From positions 1-32,421 of the forward strand of contig JAJDEV010000157.1 of assembly GCA_029259605.1 (NCBI GenBank): 32,421 nt of DNA, given 5' to 3'. Position 1 is the stretch's first letter; every line of letters starts with the position of its first letter. Source of the DNA: Planctomycetota bacterium (GTDB taxonomy: Bacteria > Planctomycetota > UBA1135 > GCA-002686595). Below the pieces are notes generated by a model that was not told the DNA's origin, did not search any database, and saw nothing but the letters and a program-made list of their open reading frames with translations. Below, one piece after another: positions 21,591 to 30,689 of this stretch. Both the position numbers and the translations under genes were made by a program.

Positions 21591-23600
21591 ATGACTCCGC
21601 TCTCCGCCCTCCTCTTGCTGCCCGCGCTCGGGCTCGCTCCGACGTCGGCGCAGGCGAACGACGGAGCGGCCCTGACGTTCCACCGCGACATCGCGCCGAT
21701 CGTCTTCGCGCGTTGCGCGACGTGCCACCACCCGGGCGAGTCGGCGCCGTTCTCGCTGCTGTCTTACGACGACGTCAAGAAGCGCGCGCGCCAGATCGCG
21801 ATCGTCGTCGAGAGCGAGTACATGCCCCCGTGGTTGCCGGACGCCGAGCACGGCGTGTTCGCCGGCGATCGATCGCTCGCGGCGGAAGAGCGCGCGCGCC
21901 TCCTGCGCTGGATCGGCGCCGGCGCGGTCGCGGGCGACCCCGACGACGCACCGCCGCAACCGACGTGGAACAGCGGGTGGGAGCTCGGCGAGCCGGACCT
22001 GGTCGCCGCGATGGACGCCAGCTTCGAGCTCGAGGCCGAAGGCCGCGACGTCTACCGCAACTTCGTGATCCGCGCGCCGCTCGAGGACTCCGAGCGCGAG
22101 CGCTTCGTACGCGCCGTCGAGTTGCGCCCCGACAACCGCGCCGTCGTGCACCACGCGGTGATGTTCGTCGACGGATCTGGAATCGCTCGTCAGCTCGATC
22201 GCGCGCACGCCGGCGTCGGGTATCCGGACATGGGGCTCGGCGCGGTGCGGATTCCGGACGGCCAGTTCATCGGCTGGACGCCGGGACGCACGCCGTCGCC
22301 GGGAAGCGACGACATCTCGTGGCGCCTCGATCCGTACACGGACATCGTGCTGCAACTGCACATGCGTCCGACGGGCAAGCGGGAGCGCGTGCGCGTCGAG
22401 GTCGGCCTGCACTTCGCGGACGCGCCGCCCACGAAGCACCCGATGGGCATTCGCCTCGCCTCGAGCGAGATCGACATTCCGGCGGGCGACGCGCACTACG
22501 TCGTCGAGTCGAGCTACACGCTCCCGGTCGACGTGCGCGTGCTCGGCATCTATCCGCACGCGCACTACCTCGGCAAGGACATGCTCGGCTACGCCACGTT
22601 GCCGGACGGAACGCGACGCGAGCTGATCCACATCCCGTCGTGGGACTTCAACTGGCAAGAGGAGTTCGCGTACGAAGCGCCGCTCGAGCTGCCGGCGGGC
22701 ACCGTGCTCGGCATGAGGTACGTCTACGACAACTCGTCGGCCAACGTGCTGAACCCGAACGATCCGCCGGCGCGCGTCGTGTTCGGCGCGCAGTCGACCG
22801 ACGAGATGGCCGAGCTCTTGCTCAGCGTTCTGCCCGCCGACGAGGATCGCCCGCTGCTGTGGCGCGACTTCACACGCAACGAGTTTCGTGGCGAGTTCGA
22901 GCGCATCGAGCGCGTCGCCGCCGCCGACCCGGAGAACCCGGCCTACTACAAGACGCTCGCCACGCACTGCCAGCGCCTCGGCCGCCACGACGAAGCGGTC
23001 GCGTACTACGAACGGCTCGTCGCGCGAACACCCGGGCGCGCGAATCCGTTGCAGCGCCTCGGGCAAGCGCGGCTCGCGGCCGGGGATCTCGACGGTGCCA
23101 TTCGCGACCTGAAGGCGACGCTCGCGCTCAGCCCGAACCACCCGCGCGCGCTCGTGTATCTCGGGAACGCGTACGCGCAGTCCGAACGGCTGGACGAAGC
23201 GGCAGAGCTGCTCGAACGGGCGGTGTCGCTCGAGCCGACGAACCCGTTGCACCTGACTTCGCTCGGCGAAGTGCGGCTCGCACGCGGAGAGCTCGACCAA
23301 GCCGAAGCCGCGTTCGTGGGAGCGCTGCGCCTCAACCCCGAGCGCACGCGCGCGCTTTGGAACCTCGCGGCCGCGCGGCTCGAGCAGGGGCGCCTCGACG
23401 ACGCCGAGCGCTTCGGCAGGGAGGCGCTCCACATCGCGCCCGACAGCGCCGCTGCGCACGCGATCCTCGGGCGCGTGTTCGAGGCGCGCGGCGACGTCGA
23501 GCGCGCGGCGGAACGCTTTCGCATCGCGCACCGCCTCGAACCGCAGTCGGCGGACTTCGAGGCGGACCTCGCGCGCGCGCGCGCACGGACCGAGGACTGA
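21591..23600 (+). CDS. Cytochrome c / copper-monooxygenase-like / TPR fusion protein
   Basis: 669 aa from the ATG at 21591, with a signal peptide to about residue 22. Residues 30-115 are a planctomycete-type haem domain: C42-A-T-C45-H46 in RCATCHHPGES. Residues 130-425 resemble peptidylglycine/dopamine-monooxygenase-type copper domains: AVVHHAVMF (HH), LQLHMRPTG, YPHAHYLGKDM (HxH...M). Residues 440-660 hold about six TPRs (RLGRHDEAVAYYERLVARTP, RLDEAAELLERAVSLEPTNP). It is exported and probably carries haem and copper. The reaction is unknown. TAGAAT at 21544 may be its -10. Confidence 0.85.
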   Translation: MTPLSALLLLPALGLAPTSAQANDGAALTFHRDIAPIVFARCATCHHPGESAPFSLLSYDDVKKRARQIAIVVESEYMPPWLPDAEHGVFAGDRSLAAEERARLLRWIGAGAVAGDPDDAPPQPTWNSGWELGEPDLVAAMDASFELEAEGRDVYRNFVIRAPLEDSERERFVRAVELRPDNRAVVHHAVMFVDGSGIARQLDRAHAGVGYPDMGLGAVRIPDGQFIGWTPGRTPSPGSDDISWRLDPYTDIVLQLHMRPTGKRERVRVEVGLHFADAPPTKHPMGIRLASSEIDIPAGDAHYVVESSYTLPVDVRVLGIYPHAHYLGKDMLGYATLPDGTRRELIHIPSWDFNWQEEFAYEAPLELPAGTVLGMRYVYDNSSANVLNPNDPPARVVFGAQSTDEMAELLLSVLPADEDRPLLWRDFTRNEFRGEFERIERVAAADPENPAYYKTLATHCQRLGRHDEAVAYYERLVARTPGRANPLQRLGQARLAAGDLDGAIRDLKATLALSPNHPRALVYLGNAYAQSERLDEAAELLERAVSLEPTNPLHLTSLGEVRLARGELDQAEAAFVGALRLNPERTRALWNLAAARLEQGRLDDAERFGREALHIAPDSAAAHAILGRVFEARGDVERAAERFRIAHRLEPQSADFEADLARARARTED

Positions 23601-23602
23601 CG

Positions 23603-24607
23603 CTGACCCGACCGCTCGCCATCGAGCCGTACGCGCGGCCGTGCACGCCGCCGTTCTGGGCGCGCGGCGGGCACGCGCAGACGCTGGTCGGTCACCTGCT
23701 GCCCTCGCGCGCGACGCGCATCGAGCCGTCCGCCGGGTTCGAGCGGCGCGAAGTCGCGCTCGACGACGGCGACCGGCTCGCGCTGCTCGCGCGACGCGGC
23801 TCGACGGACGTGCGCGTGCTGCTCCTCCACGGGCTCTCGGGCGACGCGAACTCGGACTACATGCGGCGCGCGGCGGCGGCGCTCGGCGCGCGCGGCCACG
23901 GCGTGTGGGCGGTCAACCACCGCGGATGCGGGATCGGCGGCGGACTCGCCGCGCGGCCGTACCATTCGGGGCGCAGCGAGGACCTGCAGGCCGTCCTCAC
24001 CGCGAGCCGTCGTGACGCACCCGAGCTCGTGCACATCGTCGTCGGCTTCTCGATGAGCGGGAACATCGCGTTGCTCCACGCCGCCGAGCATCGCACGCCC
24101 GCGCCCGACGGCATCCTCGCCGTGAATCCGCCCGTCGACATCGGCCGCGCGTCCGCCGACATGGGGCGCGGGTGGAGTCGCCTGTATCAGCTGCGCTTCG
24201 TTTGGCGCTTGCGGCGCGAGGTGCGCGCGCGCGAGCGCGCGGGCATGACGCGCGGCCGCTACTCGATTCCGCTGCGCACGACGATGCTCGAGTTCGACGA
24301 CCTGTTCACCGCCGCGGAGTGCGGCTTCGCGGACGGCGCCGACTACTACCGGACATGCTCGACCGTGTCCCGGCTCGCCGCGATCGAGACGCCCACCGTC
24401 ATCCTCACCGCAGCCGACGATCCCTTCGTCGACCCGCGTGTGTACGAGAACGCGCCACGCTCCGCGTGCGTCCACCTGCACGTCGAGCCCGCGGGCGGGC
24501 ACGTCGGCTATGTCGCGCGACGCGGCATGCGGATCGAGCGCTGGCTCGACGGCGCGCTGGTGCACTACGTCGAGGCGCTTGCCGGCTACCGCGCCGCTTG
24601 CGGCTGA
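23603..24607 (+). CDS. YheT-family alpha/beta hydrolase, apparent CTG start
   Basis: 334 aa if it starts at CTG 23603, preceded 7 nt upstream by GAGGA. No ATG or GTG lies near the expected N-terminus, and the first internal ATG (near 23861) would delete the strand carrying HGLSGD. Family markers: PFWARGGHAQTLVGHLLPS, LLHGLSGD, the nucleophile elbow GFSMSGN, AADDPFVD (acid) and GGHVGYV (His). YheT/ABHD1-3 relatives act on esters, possibly lipids. It starts 2 nt after the cytochrome fusion's stop, so is cotranscribed. Confidence 0.8.
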   Translation: MTRPLAIEPYARPCTPPFWARGGHAQTLVGHLLPSRATRIEPSAGFERREVALDDGDRLALLARRGSTDVRVLLLHGLSGDANSDYMRRAAAALGARGHGVWAVNHRGCGIGGGLAARPYHSGRSEDLQAVLTASRRDAPELVHIVVGFSMSGNIALLHAAEHRTPAPDGILAVNPPVDIGRASADMGRGWSRLYQLRFVWRLRREVRARERAGMTRGRYSIPLRTTMLEFDDLFTAAECGFADGADYYRTCSTVSRLAAIETPTVILTAADDPFVDPRVYENAPRSACVHLHVEPAGGHVGYVARRGMRIERWLDGALVHYVEALAGYRAACG

Positions 24608-24804
24608 CGGCCCACGCGTTGCCCGTGCTCGCGCGCGTCGGGCGCGAGCATGCTGACGGAGTTCCACGGCGCCGTCTTCGAGCCGTGCTCGCGGATCTCC
24701 TGGGCGCCCGCGCGCCAGCGGTCCTCCTGCTTCGGCGTCTCACAACTCGCGAGAAAAGAGGCGCACGTCAGTGCGAGGAGCAGGGATCGGCCGAGGGGAA
24801 GCAT
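24586..24804 (-). CDS. Small lipoprotein, unknown function
   Basis: 72 aa from the ATG at 24804. It has a clear lipoprotein signal (LLLALTCASFLASC, Cys near residue 21) followed by a polar, charged tail (ETPKQEDRWRAGAQEIREHG) that ends QPQAAR. It converges with and overlaps the hydrolase gene by 22 bp. No family recognised. The lipobox is the main support; the short length and overlap lower confidence. Sequence 24805-24983, up to uup, holds no other gene. Confidence 0.6.
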   Translation of the reverse strand: MLPLGRSLLLALTCASFLASCETPKQEDRWRAGAQEIREHGSKTAPWNSVSMLAPDAREHGQRVGRQPQAAR

Positions 24805-24983
24805 GTCGAACTCCGGGAGCTGCGCGGCGGTGCGGCCGCATGGGGGAGGCGTGGCCTACCTTCTACCGAGTCGAAGCGCGGAGTAACCGGGGCGCGCGCG
24901 GGGCGATCTCCGAACATCGCCGCCCCGGGGGGATGCCGGGCGTCTCCGCGGCGTGTACGCTCCCCCGCCGCCCGGCGGCGACC

Positions 24984-26903
24984 ATGGCACTCTGCACCCT
25001 GAATTCGATCTCGAAGGCCTTCGACGCCAACCGTCCGCTCCTACGCGACGTCACGTTCTCGGTCCGCGACGAGGACCGCATCGGGCTCATCGGCCCGAAC
25101 GGCTGCGGCAAGTCGACGTTGCTGCGCATGGTGGCGGGTCTCGAGGTGCCGGACGCCGGCGAGCGCATCGCGCGCCGCGGCCTGCGCATCGGGTATCTCG
25201 AGCAGGAGCCCGCGTTCGAGCCGCAGCTGTCGGTCCGCGAGGTCGTGCGCGCCGGGCTCGAGGGTCGCGACGAGCTGCTGCGGGAGCTCGACGGCGTGCA
25301 CACGGCGCTCGCGGCGCCGGGCGCCAACGACGACGCGCTCGAGCGCTTGATGCGGCGGCAGGAGCGCCTCAACGATCGCCTCGAGGAGCTCGGCGGGCAC
25401 GACGTCGAGCACCTCGTCGATGGAGCGATCGACGGCGTCGGGCTGCCGGACCCCGACGCGAAGTGCGGGACGCTGTCCGGCGGCGAGGCGCGCCGCGTCG
25501 CGCTCGCGCGGCTGCTCGTCAGCGCGCCCGACCTCGCGCTGCTCGACGAACCGACGAACCACCTCGACGCGTTCGTGATCGCGTGGCTCGAGAAGCGCCT
25601 GACCGAGCTGCGCGTTCCGCTCGTCCTGGTCACGCACGATCGCTATCTGCTCGATCGCGTCGTGGATCGCATCGTCGAGGTCGACCAGGGCAAGCTGTAC
25701 TTCTACGAGGGCGGCTACGGCAAGTACCTCAAGCAACGCGAAGCGCGGCTGGCCGCCGAGGCGCGCAGCGAGCGCTCGCGCTTGAATCTGCTGCGGCGCG
25801 AGACGGAGTGGATGCGCCGCGGCCCGCTCGCGCGCACCAGCAAGTCGAAGGCGCGCATCGATCGCTTCTACGACCTGGTCGACGGGAAGCCGGAGGCGCG
25901 CACCGAGGACCTCGAGCTGTCGTTCCCGCCCGGGCCGCGCCTCGGCACGAAGGTCATCGCGCTCCGCGGCGTGACGCACCGCTACGGAGACCGGGTGATC
26001 CTGCCGCCGATCGATCTCGAGCTCGAGAACGGCATGCGGCTCGGCGTCGTCGGACCGAACGGCGCGGGGAAAACCACGCTGCTACGCATCCTGCTCGGCA
26101 CGCTCACGCCGACAGCCGGCGAGGTCGTCGTGGGCGAGACGGTGCGCGTCGCGACGGTCGACCAAACGCGCTCCGACCTCGACGACGAACGCACCGTCAC
26201 GCAAGAAGTGGCGGGCGCCGGGCAGACCGTGCGCGTCGGCAACCGCGAGATCCACGTCGCGAGCTTCCTCGACCGCTTCCTCTTTCCGGGCGAGCGCAAG
26301 GACACGCTCATCGGGTCACTCTCCGGCGGCGAGCGCGGGCGCGTGCTGCTCGCCAAGCTGCTGCTCGCCGGTGGCAACGTGCTGGTCCTCGACGAACCGA
26401 CGAACGACCTCGACCTGATGACGCTGCGCGCGCTCGAGGAAGCGCTCGAGGCCTTCGCCGGCTCGGTCGTCGTGGTCAGCCACGACCGCTGGTTCCTCGA
26501 TCGAGTCGCGACGCACGTGTTGCACCTCGACGGACACGGCGGCGCGCGCCTCCACACCGGCGATGTCACGTCGCTGCTCGCGCGCCTCGCGAGCGAAAAC
26601 GCGGAGGCCGATGCGAAGCGCCTCGCCGCGAACGCCAAGAAGGCGAAGCCCGCGGCGTCGCCGGCGGGCGGCAAGGCGAAGCGCCTCGCGCCGTGGGAAG
26701 AGCGCGAACTCGAAGAGCTCACCGCGTCGATCGAGGCTCTCGAGCAACAGCTCGGGACGATCGACGCGAAGCTGGCCGATCCCGGCGTCTACCAGGGCGA
26801 CGGATCCGAGGCGCGTTCGCTCCAGGGCGAACGGGACCGCGCGAACGCCGACCTCGAGCAGGCGATGGAGCGCTGGGAAGCGCTCGCGGAACGCGCGGGC
26901 TAG
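24984..26903 (+). CDS. uup: ABC-F ATPase Uup
   Basis: 639 aa from the ATG at 24984; Uup proteins are of this length. Two ATPase domains: Walker A GPNGCGKST and GPNGAGKTT, signatures LSGGEARR and LSGGERGR, Walker B LALLDEPTNHLD and VLVLDEPTNDLD. The linker has the Uup-type block WMRRGPLARTSKSKARIDR. The C-terminus is an Ala/Lys linker and a coiled coil (ELEELTASIEALEQQL) as in Uup's DNA-binding domain. ABC-F proteins have no membrane part; Uup is tied to ribosome and replication/recombination intermediates. Its TAG stop is formed by repeat A5. Confidence 0.93.
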   Translation: MALCTLNSISKAFDANRPLLRDVTFSVRDEDRIGLIGPNGCGKSTLLRMVAGLEVPDAGERIARRGLRIGYLEQEPAFEPQLSVREVVRAGLEGRDELLRELDGVHTALAAPGANDDALERLMRRQERLNDRLEELGGHDVEHLVDGAIDGVGLPDPDAKCGTLSGGEARRVALARLLVSAPDLALLDEPTNHLDAFVIAWLEKRLTELRVPLVLVTHDRYLLDRVVDRIVEVDQGKLYFYEGGYGKYLKQREARLAAEARSERSRLNLLRRETEWMRRGPLARTSKSKARIDRFYDLVDGKPEARTEDLELSFPPGPRLGTKVIALRGVTHRYGDRVILPPIDLELENGMRLGVVGPNGAGKTTLLRILLGTLTPTAGEVVVGETVRVATVDQTRSDLDDERTVTQEVAGAGQTVRVGNREIHVASFLDRFLFPGERKDTLIGSLSGGERGRVLLAKLLLAGGNVLVLDEPTNDLDLMTLRALEEALEAFAGSVVVVSHDRWFLDRVATHVLHLDGHGGARLHTGDVTSLLARLASENAEADAKRLAANAKKAKPAASPAGGKAKRLAPWEERELEELTASIEALEQQLGTIDAKLADPGVYQGDGSEARSLQGERDRANADLEQAMERWEALAERAG

Positions 26904-27081
26904 CCCGGATCATTCATGAGGCTTCACCGAGAGCGACGCAGCTACGCGCCATATCAGCACTTCCCTCCCTCACCGGGCTCGACGACCCGTCAAGGTCGCC
27001 TGCACGCGCTTCGGTCGCGAAGCGCTGATCTGGCGCGCATCTGCGTCGATCTCGGCAAAGCCTCATGAAGAACCCGGGCTA
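26901..27081 (+). repeat. Palindromic MITE-like element, family A, copy A5 (181 bp)
   Basis: Same orientation and structure as A2 and A3. The left TAG (26901-26903) is the uup stop and the right CTA (27079-27081) is the TAG stop of the minus-strand desaturase gene. Both ends lie in CTAG (26900-26903, 27079-27082), so excision of the element would leave two convergent genes sharing one CTAG, as at A3. Confidence 0.93.
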
Positions 27082-27978
27082 GCTCTGCGGGGCGGACTCG
27101 AGCGCGACCTGACGGCGCGCCGCGTCCATGCGCTCCGGCGGCGTCCGACGCAGGTCGGTCGTGACGCCGATCTTCGACATCGTCCAGACGAACCACTTCG
27201 TCGGATCGAACTGGTACCACCGGACACCGTTGCGGTAGTCGATCGGGAAGCGGTGGTGGTAGTTGTGGTAGCCCTCGCCGAACGTGATGAACGCGACGAG
27301 CCAGCTGTCGCGCGCCGAACCCTTCGAGCAGAACGGCCGGTCGCCGAACATGTGCGTGAACGAGTTCACCGAGAAGGTCGAGTGCCATTCGACGACCAGG
27401 CGCAGCGCTCCGGCGATGAGCAGTCCACCCATGAAGTCGCCCCACAGCGCGCCGATCAACGCGGGCGCGAGCGCTCCCGAGACCAGCGCGATCCAGATGT
27501 AGTACTTGTCCTGGAAGCGGATCAGCGGGTCCTTCTTCAGATCGCTGACAACCGACATGTCGGTCTTGCTGGCGTTCGTCTTGAAGAGCACCCAGCCGAT
27601 GTGCGCCCACCAGAAGCCGCGCCGAATGTTGTAGGGGTCCGTGTCCGTGTCGGTCTTCGAGTGGTGAACGCGGTGGTCCGCCGACCACTTGAGCGCCGAG
27701 TTCTGCACCGAGGCGGCGCCGAAGAAGAGGTAGAAGGCGCGCAGGAAGGCGTTCGCCTTGTACGTCGGGTGCGAGAAGAGGCGGTGGTATCCGCCGGTGA
27801 TCGCGAGGCCGCACATCGCTCCCCACACGAGGGCGAGGACCAGCGTGCGCCAGTCGAAGTTCTGCACCATGTACACGGCGCCGATGACGGCGACGATGTG
27901 CATGACGAGCAGGAAGATCGAGTTGACCGGGTCGATGCGCTTTTCGAACGGCGGCGCAGTCGTGGTGTTGGCGTTCAT
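27079..27978 (-). CDS. Acyl-CoA/acyl-lipid fatty acid desaturase (delta-9 type)
   Basis: 299 aa with about four transmembrane segments. The three His boxes of the di-iron membrane desaturases are present: HRLFSH near residue 65, HRVHH near 102 and HNYHH near 240, plus WHSTFSVNSFTHMFGDRPF. This matches the stearoyl-CoA/delta-9 desaturase family, which introduces a double bond into saturated fatty acyl chains for membrane fluidity. The stop lies in repeat A5. The long upstream gap could hold regulatory signals. Confidence 0.94.
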   Translation of the reverse strand: MNANTTTAPPFEKRIDPVNSIFLLVMHIVAVIGAVYMVQNFDWRTLVLALVWGAMCGLAITGGYHRLFSHPTYKANAFLRAFYLFFGAASVQNSALKWSADHRVHHSKTDTDTDPYNIRRGFWWAHIGWVLFKTNASKTDMSVVSDLKKDPLIRFQDKYYIWIALVSGALAPALIGALWGDFMGGLLIAGALRLVVEWHSTFSVNSFTHMFGDRPFCSKGSARDSWLVAFITFGEGYHNYHHRFPIDYRNGVRWYQFDPTKWFVWTMSKIGVTTDLRRTPPERMDAARRQVALESAPQS

Positions 27979-28500
27979 GTTCTTGCTGGGCGCGACGAGT
28001 CGCGTTACGGGCGGCGGCGCGCGGGGTGTCGGTCTCGGATGCTCGTCTCGGCGCGTCGGAGTTGTTCCGCAGGCGCCGCTCGCTCTTGCATTCGTCGGGT
28101 CCCGAGAAGGTTCACGGGGGGGTCGCAGACCACCTTATAGATCGAGAGATCGGCTCGCGCCCCTGAGTCCTTGACCGACCCCCACGCACGCACGCCTGCG
28201 CGCGATTTGGCGCGCGAAATCGCGATCGGAGCGGGTCGGGAGGAAAGGCTGCGCATGTCGTCGATGTTCCCGGTGCCAACCGAACGCCTGCCGGCGCATC
28301 GTGCGTCCCGCGTGCGGGAGCAGCGGACGCCCCGGGTGGAGCCCGTCGGCCCGAAAAACCGGCAAAGAGGCTAGCACTGCCAGCCGAACCGGCAAACCCC
28401 GCGCGCGCGATCGAGCGGCCGATTCGAGCCGGAACAGCGCTCCCACACCCCCCACCGGCGATCCACGGGTCGGAACGAATTCGCAGAAAGTGCGGGCGCG
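27979..28500. other. 522-bp intergenic region upstream of the desaturase gene
   Basis: No convincing gene: the ORFs here lack family resemblance. It contains a perfect 8-bp inverted repeat CGCGATTT/AAATCGCG with an 8-nt loop (28201-28208 with 28217-28224), which could be an operator or hairpin. A minus-strand -10-like TATAAG (28139-28134) lies about 155 nt upstream of the desaturase start but has no good -35. A CTAG at about 28370 is unoccupied by a repeat. Confidence 0.4.
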
Positions 28501-29397
28501 TCAGCGCGTGTCCCAAACCGGCACACGTTCGACGACGTCGCGCAAGCCGATGCGCTCGCACAGGCCCTCGAACGCGCCCTGGCGCGCGCCGCGCCACTCG
28601 ATGTCGTCTACGCCGCCGGCCAGCGGAGCGCCGTTCGCGAGGGTGGCGTCCAACCGCAGCGTCGCCAACTCGCGGTAGAGCAACGCGTCCTCGAACGATT
28701 CGACGAGCGTGCCCGCGAGGCGCTTGGCGCCGCGCACCTTCACGCTCCACGCATCGGCGTCGGCGGGGATGGCCTCGAGCTTCCCGTACTCGAAGAGCGC
28801 GAGCGCGGAGGAGCGCGCTCCCCAACCGGGCAGTCCGGGGATCCCGTCCGCGGCATCGCCGACGAGCGCGAGCCAGTCGGGGATCGACTCGGGGCGCACG
28901 CCGAACTTCTCGACGACCCCCGCCGCATCGCGAACGATCTCGCGGCGCCGATCGAGGCAGACGACGCGCTCGCCGACGACGCATTGCGCGAGGTCCTTGT
29001 CGGGCGTGCAGATCAACACGCGCTCGACGCGTTCGTCGCCCGCGAAGAGAGCCGCGCCGGTCGCGAGCGCGTCGTCCGCCTCGAACTCGATCATCGGCCA
29101 GACCGTGATCCCGAGCGCGGCGACGGCCTCCTCGGCGAGACCGAACTGCGCGAGGAGGTCCGGCTCGATGCCCTCGCCCGTTTTGTATCCCGCGAAGAGC
29201 TCGTTGCGGAACGACTCGATCACGTGATCGAAGGCGACCGCGATGTGCGTCGCGCCGTCACGGCGGATCATCGACAGGAGCGAGCGCACGAGCGCGCGCG
29301 TGGCGCCGACCTCCTCGCCGCCGTCCGAACGGGCGCCGGGCGCGCCGTAGAACGTGCGGAACAGCTCGTACGTTCCGTCGACCAGGTGGACTTGCAT
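28501..29397 (-). CDS. 5'-3' exonuclease / flap endonuclease-like protein
   Basis: 298 aa from the ATG at 29397, the size of stand-alone PolA N-domain nucleases. Motifs: VHLVDGTYELFRTFYG (first metal Asp), IAVAFDHVIESFRNELFAGYK, EFEADDALA and ICTPDKDLAQCV (metal Asp cluster), then a helix-hairpin-helix-like DWLALVGDAADGIPGLPGWG. Such enzymes cut 5' flaps or RNA primers. The Arg/Lys of the typical helical gateway is partly kept. It is divergent from the MFS gene (87-bp gap); the two starts share no clear promoter. Confidence 0.9.
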   Translation of the reverse strand: MQVHLVDGTYELFRTFYGAPGARSDGGEEVGATRALVRSLLSMIRRDGATHIAVAFDHVIESFRNELFAGYKTGEGIEPDLLAQFGLAEEAVAALGITVWPMIEFEADDALATGAALFAGDERVERVLICTPDKDLAQCVVGERVVCLDRRREIVRDAAGVVEKFGVRPESIPDWLALVGDAADGIPGLPGWGARSSALALFEYGKLEAIPADADAWSVKVRGAKRLAGTLVESFEDALLYRELATLRLDATLANGAPLAGGVDDIEWRGARQGAFEGLCERIGLRDVVERVPVWDTR

Positions 29398-29484
29398 GGG
29401 GCTCGGCGTGGGGCGCCGCAGCTTAGCAGCCCGTTTCCTCGCTCGAACATCCAACCGACGCGGCGGCCGATAAGATCCGATCGA

Positions 29485-30684
29485 ATGCGGCTGGTCGAAG
29501 AGTATCGCTCCGCGTTCCGCGGCCTGTCGCGGGAGGTTTGGATCCTCGCCTTCGTGTCGTTGGTCCACCGCAGCGGCCTGATGGTCCTGCCGTTCCTCGC
29601 GCTCTACCTCACGCGCGAGATGCACTACGACGCCGCGCGGGTGGGCGAGCTGCTCGCGTTGAACGGGCTCGGAGCCGTCGTCGGTATCGCGATCGGCGGT
29701 CGTGCGAGCGATCGCTTCGGCTTTCGCCGCGTGCAGCTCGCGAGCCTGTTCTCGAGCGGAGCGACCGTCGTCGCGATGGGCTACGCGACGTCCCACGGCG
29801 CGCTCGCTGTCGCGCTCTTCGTGTTCGGAATGACGGGCGAGGCGTTCCGCCCCGCGAACATGGCGGCGATCGCGGCTTACAGCGCGCCGGCCGCACGCGC
29901 GCGTTCGTACGGGCTCTTTCGCCTGGCGATCAACGCCGGCTGGTCGATCGGTCCGGCGATCGGCGGGTACTTGGCGCTCGTCGACTACGCGTACCTGTTC
30001 TGGATCGACGGCACGATGACGATGCTCGCGGGCGTGTTCCTCTGGCGCGCGATGCCGAGCGCGCCGCACACGACCGAGCACGAACCCGCGTCCGAACCAG
30101 GCGCGCCGCGCGGGGCTTCGCCTTGGCGCGACAGGACCTACGTCGCCGCGCTCGGCCTCGTCACGCTGCAGGCCTTCGTGTTCTTCCAGATGATGAGCAC
30201 GTACCCGCTGTACCTCGGCGAGCAGCGCGGGCTGGCGGAGAGCACGATCGGCCTGCTCTTCGCCGTCAACACGGTGCTGATCGTCCTGGTCGAGATGCCG
30301 CTCATCCACCGCACCGAGCGCGTTCCCCCGCTACTCCTCATCGGATGGTCGAGCCTGTTCATCGGCACGGGCTTCGGTCTGATTCCCTACGCGTGGCCGC
30401 TTCCGCTGCTCGTCGCGACCATCGTGCTGTGGACCGTCGGCGAGATGCTCTCCGCGCCGATGCTGACCACCTGGGTCGCGAACCGGAGCAACGCCGCGAA
30501 TCGCGGTCGCTACATGGCGGCGCAGGGCATGTGCTACTCCGCGGCTCGCGTCGTCGCGCCGGCGCTCGGCCTGTGGCTGTACGGACACGTCGGACCGAAC
30601 ACGGTCTGGCACGTCTGCTTCGCGCTGGGCATCGTGAGCTTCGCGGGCTTCGCAGTCCTGCGGCGTCGCGTCGAGCCCGGGTAG
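29485..30684 (+). CDS. MFS efflux transporter
   Basis: 399 aa with 12 predicted transmembrane segments. It has the MFS signature after helix 2 (GGRASDRFGFRRVQ) and Pro/Gly-rich helix 5-type segment (LFRLAINAGWSIGPAIGGYL). The loop between halves is short and charged (PSAPHTTEHEPASEPG). The sequence is like MdtH/YfcJ-type drug efflux proteins; the substrate is unknown. TAAGAT lies 8 nt before the ATG and may be the -10. It lies 5 bp from the convergent sigma-like gene. Confidence 0.9.
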   Translation: MRLVEEYRSAFRGLSREVWILAFVSLVHRSGLMVLPFLALYLTREMHYDAARVGELLALNGLGAVVGIAIGGRASDRFGFRRVQLASLFSSGATVVAMGYATSHGALAVALFVFGMTGEAFRPANMAAIAAYSAPAARARSYGLFRLAINAGWSIGPAIGGYLALVDYAYLFWIDGTMTMLAGVFLWRAMPSAPHTTEHEPASEPGAPRGASPWRDRTYVAALGLVTLQAFVFFQMMSTYPLYLGEQRGLAESTIGLLFAVNTVLIVLVEMPLIHRTERVPPLLLIGWSSLFIGTGFGLIPYAWPLPLLVATIVLWTVGEMLSAPMLTTWVANRSNAANRGRYMAAQGMCYSAARVVAPALGLWLYGHVGPNTVWHVCFALGIVSFAGFAVLRRRVEPG

Positions 30685-30689
30685 GCCGG

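Noticed and set aside
26901-27081. Simple rho-independent terminator
   Set aside because: The palindrome is about 180 bp with a conserved core, repeated elsewhere with conserved ends, and has no T-tract.
27990-28500. Small ORFs in the gap upstream of the desaturase
   Set aside because: Low-complexity Arg/Pro-rich products with no family resemblance; they look like GC-driven open frames.
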